DNA from: Thermoleophilia bacterium
Lineage (GTDB): Bacteria > Actinomycetota > Thermoleophilia > Gaiellales > Gaiellaceae
NCBI GenBank assembly: GCA_025934335.1
Contig: JAICYG010000096.1
Span: 1 to 9,863, forward strand
DNA: 9,863 nt
Reading direction: 5' to 3'
The position numbers and the translations under genes were made by a program. The notes beneath the pieces are model-generated. The model saw only the letters and a list, made by a program, of their open reading frames with translations, was not told the DNA's origin and did not search any database. Shown here piece after piece: positions 1-6,277 of the stretch (its first letter is position 1; every line of letters begins with the position of its first letter).

Positions 1-107
1 AAGCCGGTCGTGAGGTCGAGCGACTCGACCTCGTATCCCTCGCGCTCGAGCCGCGCGCGCAGCGCCCGGCCGATCCCGCCCTCGCCGCCCGTCACCAGAG
101 CCTTCAC
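1..107 (-). CDS. short-chain dehydrogenase/reductase, N-terminal fragment (continues beyond window)
   Basis: Only the first 35 codons are inside the window. The translation begins with GTG as M-KALVTGGEGGIGRA and continues through RLEREGYEV to ESLDL. TGGEGGIG at residues 5-12 is the glycine-rich cofactor motif of SDR enzymes, and the acidic SLDL after strand two suggests NAD(H). The GTG overlaps the preceding TGA as GTGA, the same junction type as the two genes before it. The catalytic Ser-Tyr-Lys region is outside the window. With its position after a ligase, dehydrogenases and hydratase, it is a candidate 3-hydroxyacyl-CoA dehydrogenase, but the fragment is too short to decide. Confidence 0.72.
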   Translation of the reverse strand, partial: MKALVTGGEGGIGRALRARLEREGYEVESLDLTTG

Positions 108-991
108 GGCTCGAGCACGACCTTCCCGACATGGCGGCGCGCCTCGATCAGCGCGTGCGCGTCCCGCGCGTCGGCGAGCGCGAACGTGTGCCCCACCGGC
201 GGGTCGATGCCCCCGTCGCGCCACAGCGCGAGCAGCTCCTCCGCCCGCGCGCGCGCGAGCTCCGGGCGCAGCCTCAGCAGCCGTCCGAGGTAGAAGCCGA
301 ACACGGAGGCGTTGCGCCCGACGAGCCACTGCACGCTCGGGTCCTGCCAGAGGCCGCCCGCGAAGCCGATCGCGACGATCGTTCCGAGCGGGTTCAGGAG
401 CGGCAGCGAGCGGGTGAACGTCTCACCGCCGACCGGATCGAGGATCAGGTCGAAGCACAGGTCGTCGAGCTCGTCGTAGCCGCGGGCGTCGTCGGCTCCG
501 AGGCCGAGCGCGTACTCGCGCTTCTCGGCTGTGCTCGCCGTCGCGACCACGTGCGCGCCCCGCTGCTTCGCGAGCTGGATGGCGGCGACGCCCACGCCGC
601 CTGAGCCCGCGTGCACGAGCACCGTCGCCGCGTGCGGCACCGAGACGAGCGGGATGTACGCCGTCAGGTACGTCGTCAGGAACGCCGCGCCGGCCGCGAA
701 CGACGCCGCCTCCGGCAACTCGAACACCCACTGCGGGTCGACGCCGGCCCGCTCCGCGTAACCGCCGCCCGAGGAGGTGTACGCGCACACCCGCCGCCCG
801 TCCAGCTCCCCGGCCACCTCGCTGCCGAGCACGTACGGGAGCCCCGGCATCTGCGGGTAGAGGCCTCGCCGGATCAGCACGTCGGCGAAGTTGACGCCGG
901 CCGCCCGTACCGCGAGGACGGTCCCCGACGGGTCGCCCCACTCCTCGAGCGCGAGGTCGCCGCCGACCTCGCGCAGGACGACCGCGTTCAC
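104..991 (-). CDS. zinc-free medium-chain reductase, NADPH:quinone oxidoreductase-like
   Basis: A 295-residue MDR-superfamily protein of the quinone oxidoreductase branch. The N-terminal GroES-like domain has AAGVNFADVLIRRGLYP at 30-46 and LGSEVAG at 55-61. The nucleotide domain has HAGSGGVGVAAIQLAK at 127-142. STAEKRE (153-159), with Lys157, fits NADPH binding. The cysteine ligands of zinc dehydrogenases are absent. It is about 30 residues shorter than typical 325-residue members, mainly in the first domain (ELDGRRVCAY comes early). Related proteins reduce quinones, enones or enoyl thioesters, so it could remove or saturate an enone intermediate of the pathway, but this is inference. GTG start in a GTGA overlap with the hydratase and without a strong ribosome binding site, so translation is likely coupled. 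The stop overlaps the next GTG. Confidence 0.88.
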   Translation of the reverse strand: MNAVVLREVGGDLALEEWGDPSGTVLAVRAAGVNFADVLIRRGLYPQMPGLPYVLGSEVAGELDGRRVCAYTSSGGGYAERAGVDPQWVFELPEAASFAAGAAFLTTYLTAYIPLVSVPHAATVLVHAGSGGVGVAAIQLAKQRGAHVVATASTAEKREYALGLGADDARGYDELDDLCFDLILDPVGGETFTRSLPLLNPLGTIVAIGFAGGLWQDPSVQWLVGRNASVFGFYLGRLLRLRPELARARAEELLALWRDGGIDPPVGHTFALADARDAHALIEARRHVGKVVLEP

Positions 992-1704
992 CTACCGACC
1001 CAGTTCGCCTGCCGCTTCTCGAGGAACGCGGCGACCCCCTCCTGGCCGTCCTCCGACTGCAGGCACGCCGCGAACGCCTCCACCTCCCGCCCGTCGTCGC
1101 GCCGGTCGCGCGTGTCGTGGAAGAGACGCTTGATCTGCCGGAGCGCGTGCGGGCTCTGCCGGTCGAGCGGCTCGACGTAGCGCGCGATCCCCTCCTCGAG
1201 ATCGTCGACGACGAACTCGACGAGCCCCCACGCCTCCGCGGTCTCCGCGGGGATCCGCTCGCCCGACATCGTCAGCCAGCGGGCGCGTCCCGGCGAGACG
1301 AGGCGCGGCGCTCGCTGCGTGCCCCCGCCGCCCGGGAGCAGGCCGAGATTCACCTCGGGGAAGCCGAGCTGCGCGTCGCGCGTGGCGATCCGGAAATCGC
1401 ACGCGAGCGCGATCTCGAGGCCGCCGCCGAGGCAGTAGCCGTGGATCGCCGCGACCACGGGCACCGGCGCCTGCTCGATCAGGTCGGCGACGGGCTGGAT
1501 GCCGCCGGGCCGGTCGCCCTCCCCCAGGCCGCCGACGAAGCCGCCGATGTCGGCGCCGGCGGAGAACGCGCGCTCGCCGCGGCCGCGCAGCACGACCACG
1601 TTGACGCCGTCGCCGAGGCTCTCGAGCGCGTCCCAGAGCGCGTTCGTGATCGTGCTGTTGACGGCGTTGACCGGCGGGTTGTCGAGCCAGACCGTCTCGA
1701 TCAC
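988..1704 (-). CDS. enoyl-CoA hydratase/isomerase family protein
   Basis: A 238-residue crotonase-fold protein that would add water across the 2,3-double bond of an enoyl-CoA. AFSAGADI at 46-53 and HGYCLGGGLE at 88-97 form the acyl-CoA and oxyanion-hole elements. Glu97 (GGGLE) and Glu117 (FPEVNLG) are twenty residues apart and match the two catalytic glutamates of rat mitochondrial hydratase (Glu144 and Glu164), so hydratase rather than only isomerase activity is plausible. GGGGTQR at 125-131 follows. The N-terminus is slightly short compared with the usual 255-260 residues. The GTG start overlaps the ligase stop as GTGA, with GGGGGT six bases upstream. An in-frame extension beyond this start runs through the ligase gene and is a shadow. 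Its own TGA overlaps the GTG of the next gene. Confidence 0.92.
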   Translation of the reverse strand: MIETVWLDNPPVNAVNSTITNALWDALESLGDGVNVVVLRGRGERAFSAGADIGGFVGGLGEGDRPGGIQPVADLIEQAPVPVVAAIHGYCLGGGLEIALACDFRIATRDAQLGFPEVNLGLLPGGGGTQRAPRLVSPGRARWLTMSGERIPAETAEAWGLVEFVVDDLEEGIARYVEPLDRQSPHALRQIKRLFHDTRDRRDDGREVEAFAACLQSEDGQEGVAAFLEKRQANWVGR

Positions 1705-3296
1705 GCCGGCACCCCCGAGAAGAGCTCGCGCAGCTCCGTCTTCTTGAACTTGCCGACGCTGGTCTTCGGGATTTCGGTCACGAACTCGAAGCGGTCGGGG
1801 AGCCACCACTTCGCGAAGCTCGGCGCGAGGAACGCGCGCAGCTCGTCCGCTGTCGCCGTCTGCCCCTCCCGCAGCACGACCGCGGCGAGCGGCCGCTCGT
1901 CCCACTTCGCGTCGGCGACGGCGATCACGGCCGCCTCGGCGACCGCGGGATGCGCCATCAGCGCGTTCTCGAGCTCGACCGACGAGATCCACTCCCCGCC
2001 CGACTTGATCACGTCCTTCGAGCGGTCCTTGATCTGCACGAACCCCTTCGGGTGGATCGAGACGACGTCGCCCGTCTTGAACCAGCCGTCCTCGGTCCAG
2101 CGGTCGGCCTGCTCGGGCGTGTCGTAGTAGCCCGCGGCGACCCAGGGCCCGCGCACTTCGAGCTCGCCCATCGACTCGCCGTCCCACGGCAGCAGGTTCC
2201 CGTCGGCGTCGCGGTTTCGCAGCTCGACGAGCGGGAGCGGCAGCCCCTGCATGGCGACGAAGTCGAACTGTGTCTCCTCGTCCGCGTCCTTCAGGTCGCC
2301 GACGAGCTGCGCGGTCGACGCGACGGGCGACGTCTCGGTCATGCCCCAGCCGTGGACGACGTCGAGCCCGTGCCGCTGCTTGAACCCGGCGATCATCGCG
2401 CGCGGCGCGGCCGAGCCACCGACGAGCATGCCCTTCATGTGCGAGAGGTCCCAGCGCGCGGGCTCTGCATCGAGCATCGCGAGGATGCCGAGCCAGATCG
2501 TCGGGACGCCCGCCGTCCACGTCACCTGCTCCTGCACGAAGTCCTCGAGCAGGCTCTCCGGGTCGAGATGCTGGCCCGGGTAGACGAGCTTCGCGCCGAG
2601 CATCGTCGCGAGGTACGGGTAGCCCCAGGCGTTCGCGTGGAACATCGGCACGACCGGCAGGATCGAGTCGCTCTCCGAGATGCCGAGGCCCATCGGGTTG
2701 CCGGCGGCGACGCCGAGCGTGTGCAGCATCGTCGAGCGGTGCGAGTAGAGGACGCCCTTCGGCATCCCGGTCGTGCCGCTCGTGTAGCACATCGCCGCCG
2801 CCTCGTCCTCGTCGAGGTCGGGCTCCCGCCACGCGTCCGGATCAGCGCCGGCGAGCAGCTCCTCGTAGTCGTCCTCGACGACGATCACGTGCTCGATCTT
2901 CGTTTTCGCCACGAACTGGTCGAGCAGCGGCTTCAGGCTACGGTCGACGATCACCGCGCGGTCGCCGGCATGGGTCGCGATGTACGCGAGGTCGCTCGGG
3001 TGCAGGCGGATGTTCAGCGTGTGCAGGACGAAGCCGCCGCACGGGATGCCGAGGTAGGCCTCGTGATGCTGGTGATGATTCCAGCAGAGGGTGGCGACGC
3101 GGTCGCCGCGCTCGAGGCCGAGCCCCTGCAGCGCGACCGCAAGCGCGCGTGCGCGCCGGCAGGCCTCGCCGTGCGTGTAGCGGTGGAAGCTCTTGTCGGG
3201 GAGGCGCGTGACGATCTCCTTCTCGCCGTAGTACGCCTCGGCACGCCGAACGAGCGTCGGCAACGTGAGCTGGAAGTCCATCATCAGCCCGTTCAT
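1701..3296 (-). CDS. fatty-acyl-CoA ligase, AMP-binding (AlkK/medium-chain type)
   Basis: A 531-residue ATP-dependent acyl-CoA synthetase that adenylates a carboxylic acid and transfers it to coenzyme A. The N-terminal GLMMDFQLTL is typical of AlkK-like ligases. Adenylation motifs appear in order: YTSGTTGMPKG at 171-181 (ATP phosphate loop), VPMFHANAW near 216-224, GWGMTET at 316-322, TGD at 408-410, the hinge KDRSKDVIKSGGEWIS at 423-438, and PKTSVGK at 510-516, with Lys516 as the adenylation lysine. Length is normal and no key motif is degraded. Medium- or long-chain acids are the usual substrates, but chain length cannot be read from sequence. The ATG overlaps the cupin stop (ATGA), and its TGA overlaps the hydratase GTG (GTGA). 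In this operon it is the likely entry point, activating the acid for the dehydrogenase pair and hydratase. Confidence 0.93.
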   Translation of the reverse strand: MNGLMMDFQLTLPTLVRRAEAYYGEKEIVTRLPDKSFHRYTHGEACRRARALAVALQGLGLERGDRVATLCWNHHQHHEAYLGIPCGGFVLHTLNIRLHPSDLAYIATHAGDRAVIVDRSLKPLLDQFVAKTKIEHVIVVEDDYEELLAGADPDAWREPDLDEDEAAAMCYTSGTTGMPKGVLYSHRSTMLHTLGVAAGNPMGLGISESDSILPVVPMFHANAWGYPYLATMLGAKLVYPGQHLDPESLLEDFVQEQVTWTAGVPTIWLGILAMLDAEPARWDLSHMKGMLVGGSAAPRAMIAGFKQRHGLDVVHGWGMTETSPVASTAQLVGDLKDADEETQFDFVAMQGLPLPLVELRNRDADGNLLPWDGESMGELEVRGPWVAAGYYDTPEQADRWTEDGWFKTGDVVSIHPKGFVQIKDRSKDVIKSGGEWISSVELENALMAHPAVAEAAVIAVADAKWDERPLAAVVLREGQTATADELRAFLAPSFAKWWLPDRFEFVTEIPKTSVGKFKKTELRELFSGVPA

Positions 3297-3679
3297 GCGA
3301 GCCCTTGCCTCCGCGGAAGGTCGATGTCCGGGTCGACGAGGTGGCCGTCGCGCTCGACATAGCCGCCCTGGCCGCCGACGACGAGCAGCACCAGCTCGTC
3401 GTCGGTGCGGTTCGAGATCTGGCGGTGCGTCGTCGACTCGACGTGCACGAGCCCGCCCGCGCCCACCTCACGCTCCTGCCCGTCGATGGTGAACGTGGCG
3501 GTGCCGCGGTGGACGAAGTAGAGCTCGTCCTGCGTGTCGTGGAAGTGGTTCGGCCCCTCGTAGCGGGGCGGGAAGACGATCCCGTTGACGCCGAAGGCGG
3601 TGACCCCGAGCGCCGCGCGCACCTTGCGGAAGCCGTGGCCGTCCCCCAGCTCGTCCAGTGAGCTGACGTGGTATCCCAT
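3293..3679 (-). CDS. small single-domain cupin protein
   Basis: A 128-residue cupin, the length of a single beta-barrel. Motif 1 is present as His45-x-His47, Glu52 and Gly59 (NHFHDTQDE). Motif 2 supplies His85 (STTHRQISN), so a complete 3-His/1-Glu metal site is visible. The protein has no signal peptide or DNA-binding domain. Stand-alone cupins include dioxygenases, isomerases, dehydratases and metal- or sugar-binding proteins, and the sequence does not decide between them. The start is ATG with AGGA eight bases upstream, in a TAGGATCC element whose TAG is the SDR stop. Its TGA overlaps the ATG of the acyl-CoA ligase in an ATGA, so translation is probably coupled to the ligase, arguing for a role in the same pathway. 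Exact function unknown. Confidence 0.8.
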   Translation of the reverse strand: MGYHVSSLDELGDGHGFRKVRAALGVTAFGVNGIVFPPRYEGPNHFHDTQDELYFVHRGTATFTIDGQEREVGAGGLVHVESTTHRQISNRTDDELVLLVVGGQGGYVERDGHLVDPDIDLPRRQGLA

Positions 3680-3685
3680 GGCCTG

Positions 3686-3692
3686 GATCCTA
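3686..3692 (-). promoter_or_regulatory. TAGGATC(C) ribosome-binding element fused to the SDR stop codon
   Basis: TAGGATC on the minus strand. TAG is the SDR stop and AGGA is eight bases before the cupin ATG at 3679. Same arrangement as at 6271-6277. Confidence 0.5.
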
Positions 3693-4484
3693 TGACCCGA
3701 ACAGGAAGCGCGTCAGGAGGCGGTCGCGCAGCCGGTCGGGGAGCCGCTCGACGCGTGCCCGCTTCCTGGCGTCGGGGCCGACGACGTAGCGCGTCTTCGG
3801 GGTCTTCGCGGTGAGCGCGTGCTCGACGGCGTTCGCGACCTCGTCGGGCGGAACTCCGCGCCTGGCCGACCGGGCAGCCGCGAGGGCGCGGAACCTCTCC
3901 GTCCGCTCGCCGTAGAGGTCGGCCGCCGCGGGCGGGAACTCGTCGAGCCGGCGCTGCGGCTTCGTCCAGATCGCAGTTGCGATCGTGCCCGGCTCGACGA
4001 TCGCGACGTGCATGCCCCACGGCGCGAGCTCGACGCGCAGCGTGTCGGCGAACGCCTCGAGCGCGAACTTCGACATGGCGTACGCGCCGAGGAACGGGAG
4101 CGCCGAGCGGCCGCCGATCGATCCCATCAGCACGATCCGGCCGCGCGAGCGCCGCAGCGCCGGCAGGAACGCCTGCACGACCCGGAGTTGACCGACCACG
4201 TTCACGTCGAGCTGGCGTGCCAGCTCGTCCGCGGGCAGAAACTCGAGCGGCGCCGCGATCGCGATGCCCGCGTTCGCGACCAGGGCGTCCAGGGCGTCTA
4301 CCCGGCTCGCAGCACGCGCGACCGCCTCGCCGTCCGTCACGTCGAAGACGAGCTCGTGCGTCCCCTCGGGCGCATCGCCCTCGCGACGAACGGACGCGTC
4401 GACGTCCCAGCCACTCGCCGCGAGCCGGCGGGCACACGCCTCGCCGATCCCCGAGGAGGCGCCGGTTACGAGTACAGAAGGGAT
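3690..4484 (-). CDS. short-chain dehydrogenase/reductase (SDR), classical type
   Basis: A 264-residue classical SDR. TGASSGIG at 7-14 is the cofactor glycine motif, NAG at 71-73, catalytic Ser122 with Tyr135 and Lys139 (YAMSK), and EPG at 164-166. Arg33/Arg34 at the end of strand two suggest NADP(H). The C-terminal region (KTRYVVGPDA and a basic helix) resembles 17-beta/retinol-dehydrogenase-like bacterial SDRs. It would interconvert a hydroxyl and a ketone; in this operon it could act at the 3-hydroxy step, but that is inference. The start is uncertain. No ATG, GTG or TTG fits the conserved N-terminus. An ATC at 4484 gives the expected M-PSVLVTG beginning and has CGGAG eight bases upstream. 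The nearest in-frame upstream GTG codons (near 4580 and at 4619) would add about 30-45 residues of sequence that only shadows the previous gene. Stop TAG is ten bases before the cupin. Confidence 0.85.
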   Translation of the reverse strand: MPSVLVTGASSGIGEACARRLAASGWDVDASVRREGDAPEGTHELVFDVTDGEAVARAASRVDALDALVANAGIAIAAPLEFLPADELARQLDVNVVGQLRVVQAFLPALRRSRGRIVLMGSIGGRSALPFLGAYAMSKFALEAFADTLRVELAPWGMHVAIVEPGTIATAIWTKPQRRLDEFPPAAADLYGERTERFRALAAARSARRGVPPDEVANAVEHALTAKTPKTRYVVGPDARKRARVERLPDRLRDRLLTRFLFGS

Positions 4485-5113
4485 CGGGCGATCTCCGCGC
4501 GGTGCTCGCGGCCATGCCCGAGCGCGGCCTCGAGCCGGAGCGCGCGCTTGTAGTACCGGTGCAGCGGGTGCTCCCACGTGAATCCGATCCCGCCGTGCAC
4601 CTGGATCGACGTTTCGCACGCGCGTACGGCCGCCTCCGTTGCCTGTGCTTTCGCCGCCGCGCAGGCGAGCGCGGCCTGCCCGTCACCCTGCGCGACGCAC
4701 CAGGCCGCCCAGTAGGCGAGCGAGCGGCCGAGCTCGACCGCGACGTACGCGTCGACGACCGGGTGGGCGACCGCCTGGTAGGTGCCGATCTTCTTGCCGA
4801 ACTGCTCGCGCTCCGAGCCGTACGCCACTGCAAGCTCGACCGCATGCGAGCCGATGCCGACGGCCTCGAGCGCGTAGGCGGCGAGCAGCTTCTCGCGGTC
4901 GTCGCCCACCTCGTTCTCGACGTAGAGCCCGTCGTAGAGAACGCGCCCCAGCTCCTCGAAGAGGACCGCCGCCTCGAGGAACGACGCCGACTCGAGGACG
5001 CCGACCCAGCCGAGCTCGCCGAGCTCATCCTGCGACGGCGACGGGTTCTGCTCGAGGAACCGCCGCGCCTCGCGCCGCAGGTCCTCCTGCTCCTCCGTGA
5101 AGGCGAAGTCCAT
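4466..5113 (-). CDS. truncated-architecture acyl-CoA dehydrogenase-like protein lacking the middle domain (small partner subunit)
   Basis: A 215-residue protein with clear acyl-CoA dehydrogenase ends but no middle. Residues 1-20 (MDFAFTEEQEDL start) and 31-58 (ELGWVGV, LFEELGR) are N-terminal helical-domain elements. From about residue 68 the chain enters the C-terminal helical domain: EREQFGKKIGTYQAVAH at 101-117 (RxQFG flavin contact), VHGGIGFTWEHPLH at 172-185, then RYYKRA. The roughly 110-120 residues of beta domain expected between them are missing, as is the PEEYGG-type loop. Family small subunits such as FadE28 are about 339 residues. The frame is intact. The ATG at 5113 overlaps the upstream stop by one base and has GAGG eight bases before it; the frame extends further upstream, but that part only mirrors the upstream gene. 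It probably pairs with the adjacent full-length subunit. An in-frame assembly deletion is less likely because two separate segments are shortened. Confidence 0.82.
   Translation of the reverse strand: MDFAFTEEQEDLRREARRFLEQNPSPSQDELGELGWVGVLESASFLEAAVLFEELGRVLYDGLYVENEVGDDREKLLAAYALEAVGIGSHAVELAVAYGSEREQFGKKIGTYQAVAHPVVDAYVAVELGRSLAYWAAWCVAQGDGQAALACAAAKAQATEAAVRACETSIQVHGGIGFTWEHPLHRYYKRALRLEAALGHGREHRAEIARSLLYS
4493..4497 (-). promoter_or_regulatory. candidate ribosome binding site supporting an ATC start for the SDR
   Basis: CGGAG on the minus strand, eight bases before the ATC at 4484-4482. It lies within the last codons of the short acyl-CoA dehydrogenase-like gene. It is weak evidence on its own, but the spacing fits the ATC start. 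Confidence 0.35.
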
Positions 5114-6264
5114 CAGCGCGACCTCGGCAGGCCGAGCACGCGCTCGGCCACGATGTTGCGGAGGATCTCGCTCGTGCCCGCCTCGATCGTGTTGCCGCGC
5201 GAGCGGAGCTGCTGGTACTGCCAGTAGCCGTCGACGGTGTCCGCGTCCGGGTCGTCTGCGCGCTCGCCGAGGATCTCGAGCGCGAGCTTCGTCAGCCGCT
5301 GGTTCGCCTCCGACCAGACGAGCTTCGAGGCGGAGCCCTCGGGCCCGGGGATGCCGGTCTTCTGGAGCGTCGTCAGCGCGCGGTAGTTCGTGTAGCGGAG
5401 CCCCTGCATCACGGTCCATTCGCGCGCGACCGCGTCGAGCAGCACCGCGTCGTCGACCTTCCGCTCACGCGCGAGCGCGAGCAGCTTGCGGACGGCGACG
5501 TCGAGCGTCGCGGAGAGGGCGAAGCCGAGCGTGCCGCGCTCGTGCAGCAGCGTCGTCATCGCTACCTGCCAGCCCCCGCCGATCTCGCCGAGCAAATTCT
5601 CCTTCGGGACGACGACGTCGCTGAAGAAGATCTCGTTGAACTCCGGGTGGCCGGTGATCTGGACGAGCGGCCGCACCTCGACCCCCGGCGCGTGCATGTC
5701 GACGATCACGTAGGTCAGGTTCCTGTAGCGGGGCTCATCGGGAAGCCCGAGCCCGACGAGGATGCAGAAGTCGGCGATATGCGCGAAGGACGACCAGACC
5801 TTCTGGCCGTTGACGAGGAAGTGGTCGCCCTGGTCCTCGATGCGAGTGCGGGCGGCGGCTAGGTCGCTGCCCGCGTCGGGCTCGGAGAAGCCCTGGCACC
5901 AGATCTCGTCGGCGCTGAGAATCTTCGCGAGGTAGCGCTCCTTCTGCTCGGGCGTCCCCCACGCGATGATCGTCGGACCGGCCATGCCGAGGCCGATCAC
6001 GCCGAGGTGTGACGGCGCCTCGGCACGGGCGAGTTCCTCGAGGAAGATCGCCTGGTGGCTGTACGGCGCGCCGGCGCCGCCGTACTCCTTCGGCCACGTG
6101 AGCCCGGCGTAACCCGCCTCGCCGAGCTTGCGGCTCCAGTCCCGGTCGGCGTCCTCGAACCGTCGGGCCCCCCGCGCCTTCGCGGTGTCGGGGCGGTTCT
6201 CGGCGATGAACTCGCGCACCTCCTCCCGGAACGCAGCCTCCTCGGGCGTGTCGCGCAGGTCCAC
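5113..6264 (-). CDS. acyl-CoA dehydrogenase, full-length (FadE29-like large subunit)
   Basis: A 383-residue flavin acyl-CoA dehydrogenase that would introduce a 2,3-double bond into an acyl-CoA. All three domains are present: N-terminal helices with WPKEYGGAG at 57-65, the middle beta domain with GFSEPDAGSDLA at 125-136 and NGQKVWSS at 152-159, and the C-terminal helical domain ending in AGTSEILRN and ERVLGLPR. The MCAD-type catalytic Glu position (YEGT) is Ala362 here. Glu242 in LLHERGTLG lines up by eye with the alternative catalytic Glu of isovaleryl-CoA dehydrogenase. The RxQFG FAD motif normally found early in the C-terminal domain is absent (ALARERKVDD at about 263-272). This matches the large subunits of heteromeric actinobacterial enzymes. 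GTG start, eight bases after AGGA. The stop shares one base with the next gene's ATG (TGATG), implying coupled translation with the short partner. Confidence 0.92.
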   Translation of the reverse strand: MDLRDTPEEAAFREEVREFIAENRPDTAKARGARRFEDADRDWSRKLGEAGYAGLTWPKEYGGAGAPYSHQAIFLEELARAEAPSHLGVIGLGMAGPTIIAWGTPEQKERYLAKILSADEIWCQGFSEPDAGSDLAAARTRIEDQGDHFLVNGQKVWSSFAHIADFCILVGLGLPDEPRYRNLTYVIVDMHAPGVEVRPLVQITGHPEFNEIFFSDVVVPKENLLGEIGGGWQVAMTTLLHERGTLGFALSATLDVAVRKLLALARERKVDDAVLLDAVAREWTVMQGLRYTNYRALTTLQKTGIPGPEGSASKLVWSEANQRLTKLALEILGERADDPDADTVDGYWQYQQLRSRGNTIEAGTSEILRNIVAERVLGLPRSR

Positions 6265-6270
6265 GCGCCG

Positions 6271-6277
6271 GATCCTA
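6271..6277 (-). promoter_or_regulatory. TAGGATC(C) ribosome-binding element fused to the preceding stop codon
   Basis: TAGGATC on the minus strand. Its TAG is the stop of the alcohol dehydrogenase gene, and AGGA is eight bases before the GTG at 6264. A ribosome terminating upstream would stop directly on the next binding site. Confidence 0.5.

Noticed and set aside
1705..2832. Upstream in-frame extension of the enoyl-CoA hydratase on the minus strand
   Set aside because: It overlaps the ligase in another frame, is Arg-rich and motif-free; the GTG at 1704 with a GTGA overlap gives a normal hydratase N-terminus.
1950..3362. Plus-strand open frame opposite the acyl-CoA ligase
   Set aside because: Low-complexity Arg/Ala/Val composition, no motif, and the ligase on the other strand is complete.
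5114..5419. Upstream in-frame extension of the short acyl-CoA dehydrogenase-like gene, which might have held its missing domain
   Set aside because: The extension is a frame shadow of the upstream dehydrogenase and has no beta-domain motifs. The ATG at 5113 gives the standard family N-terminus.
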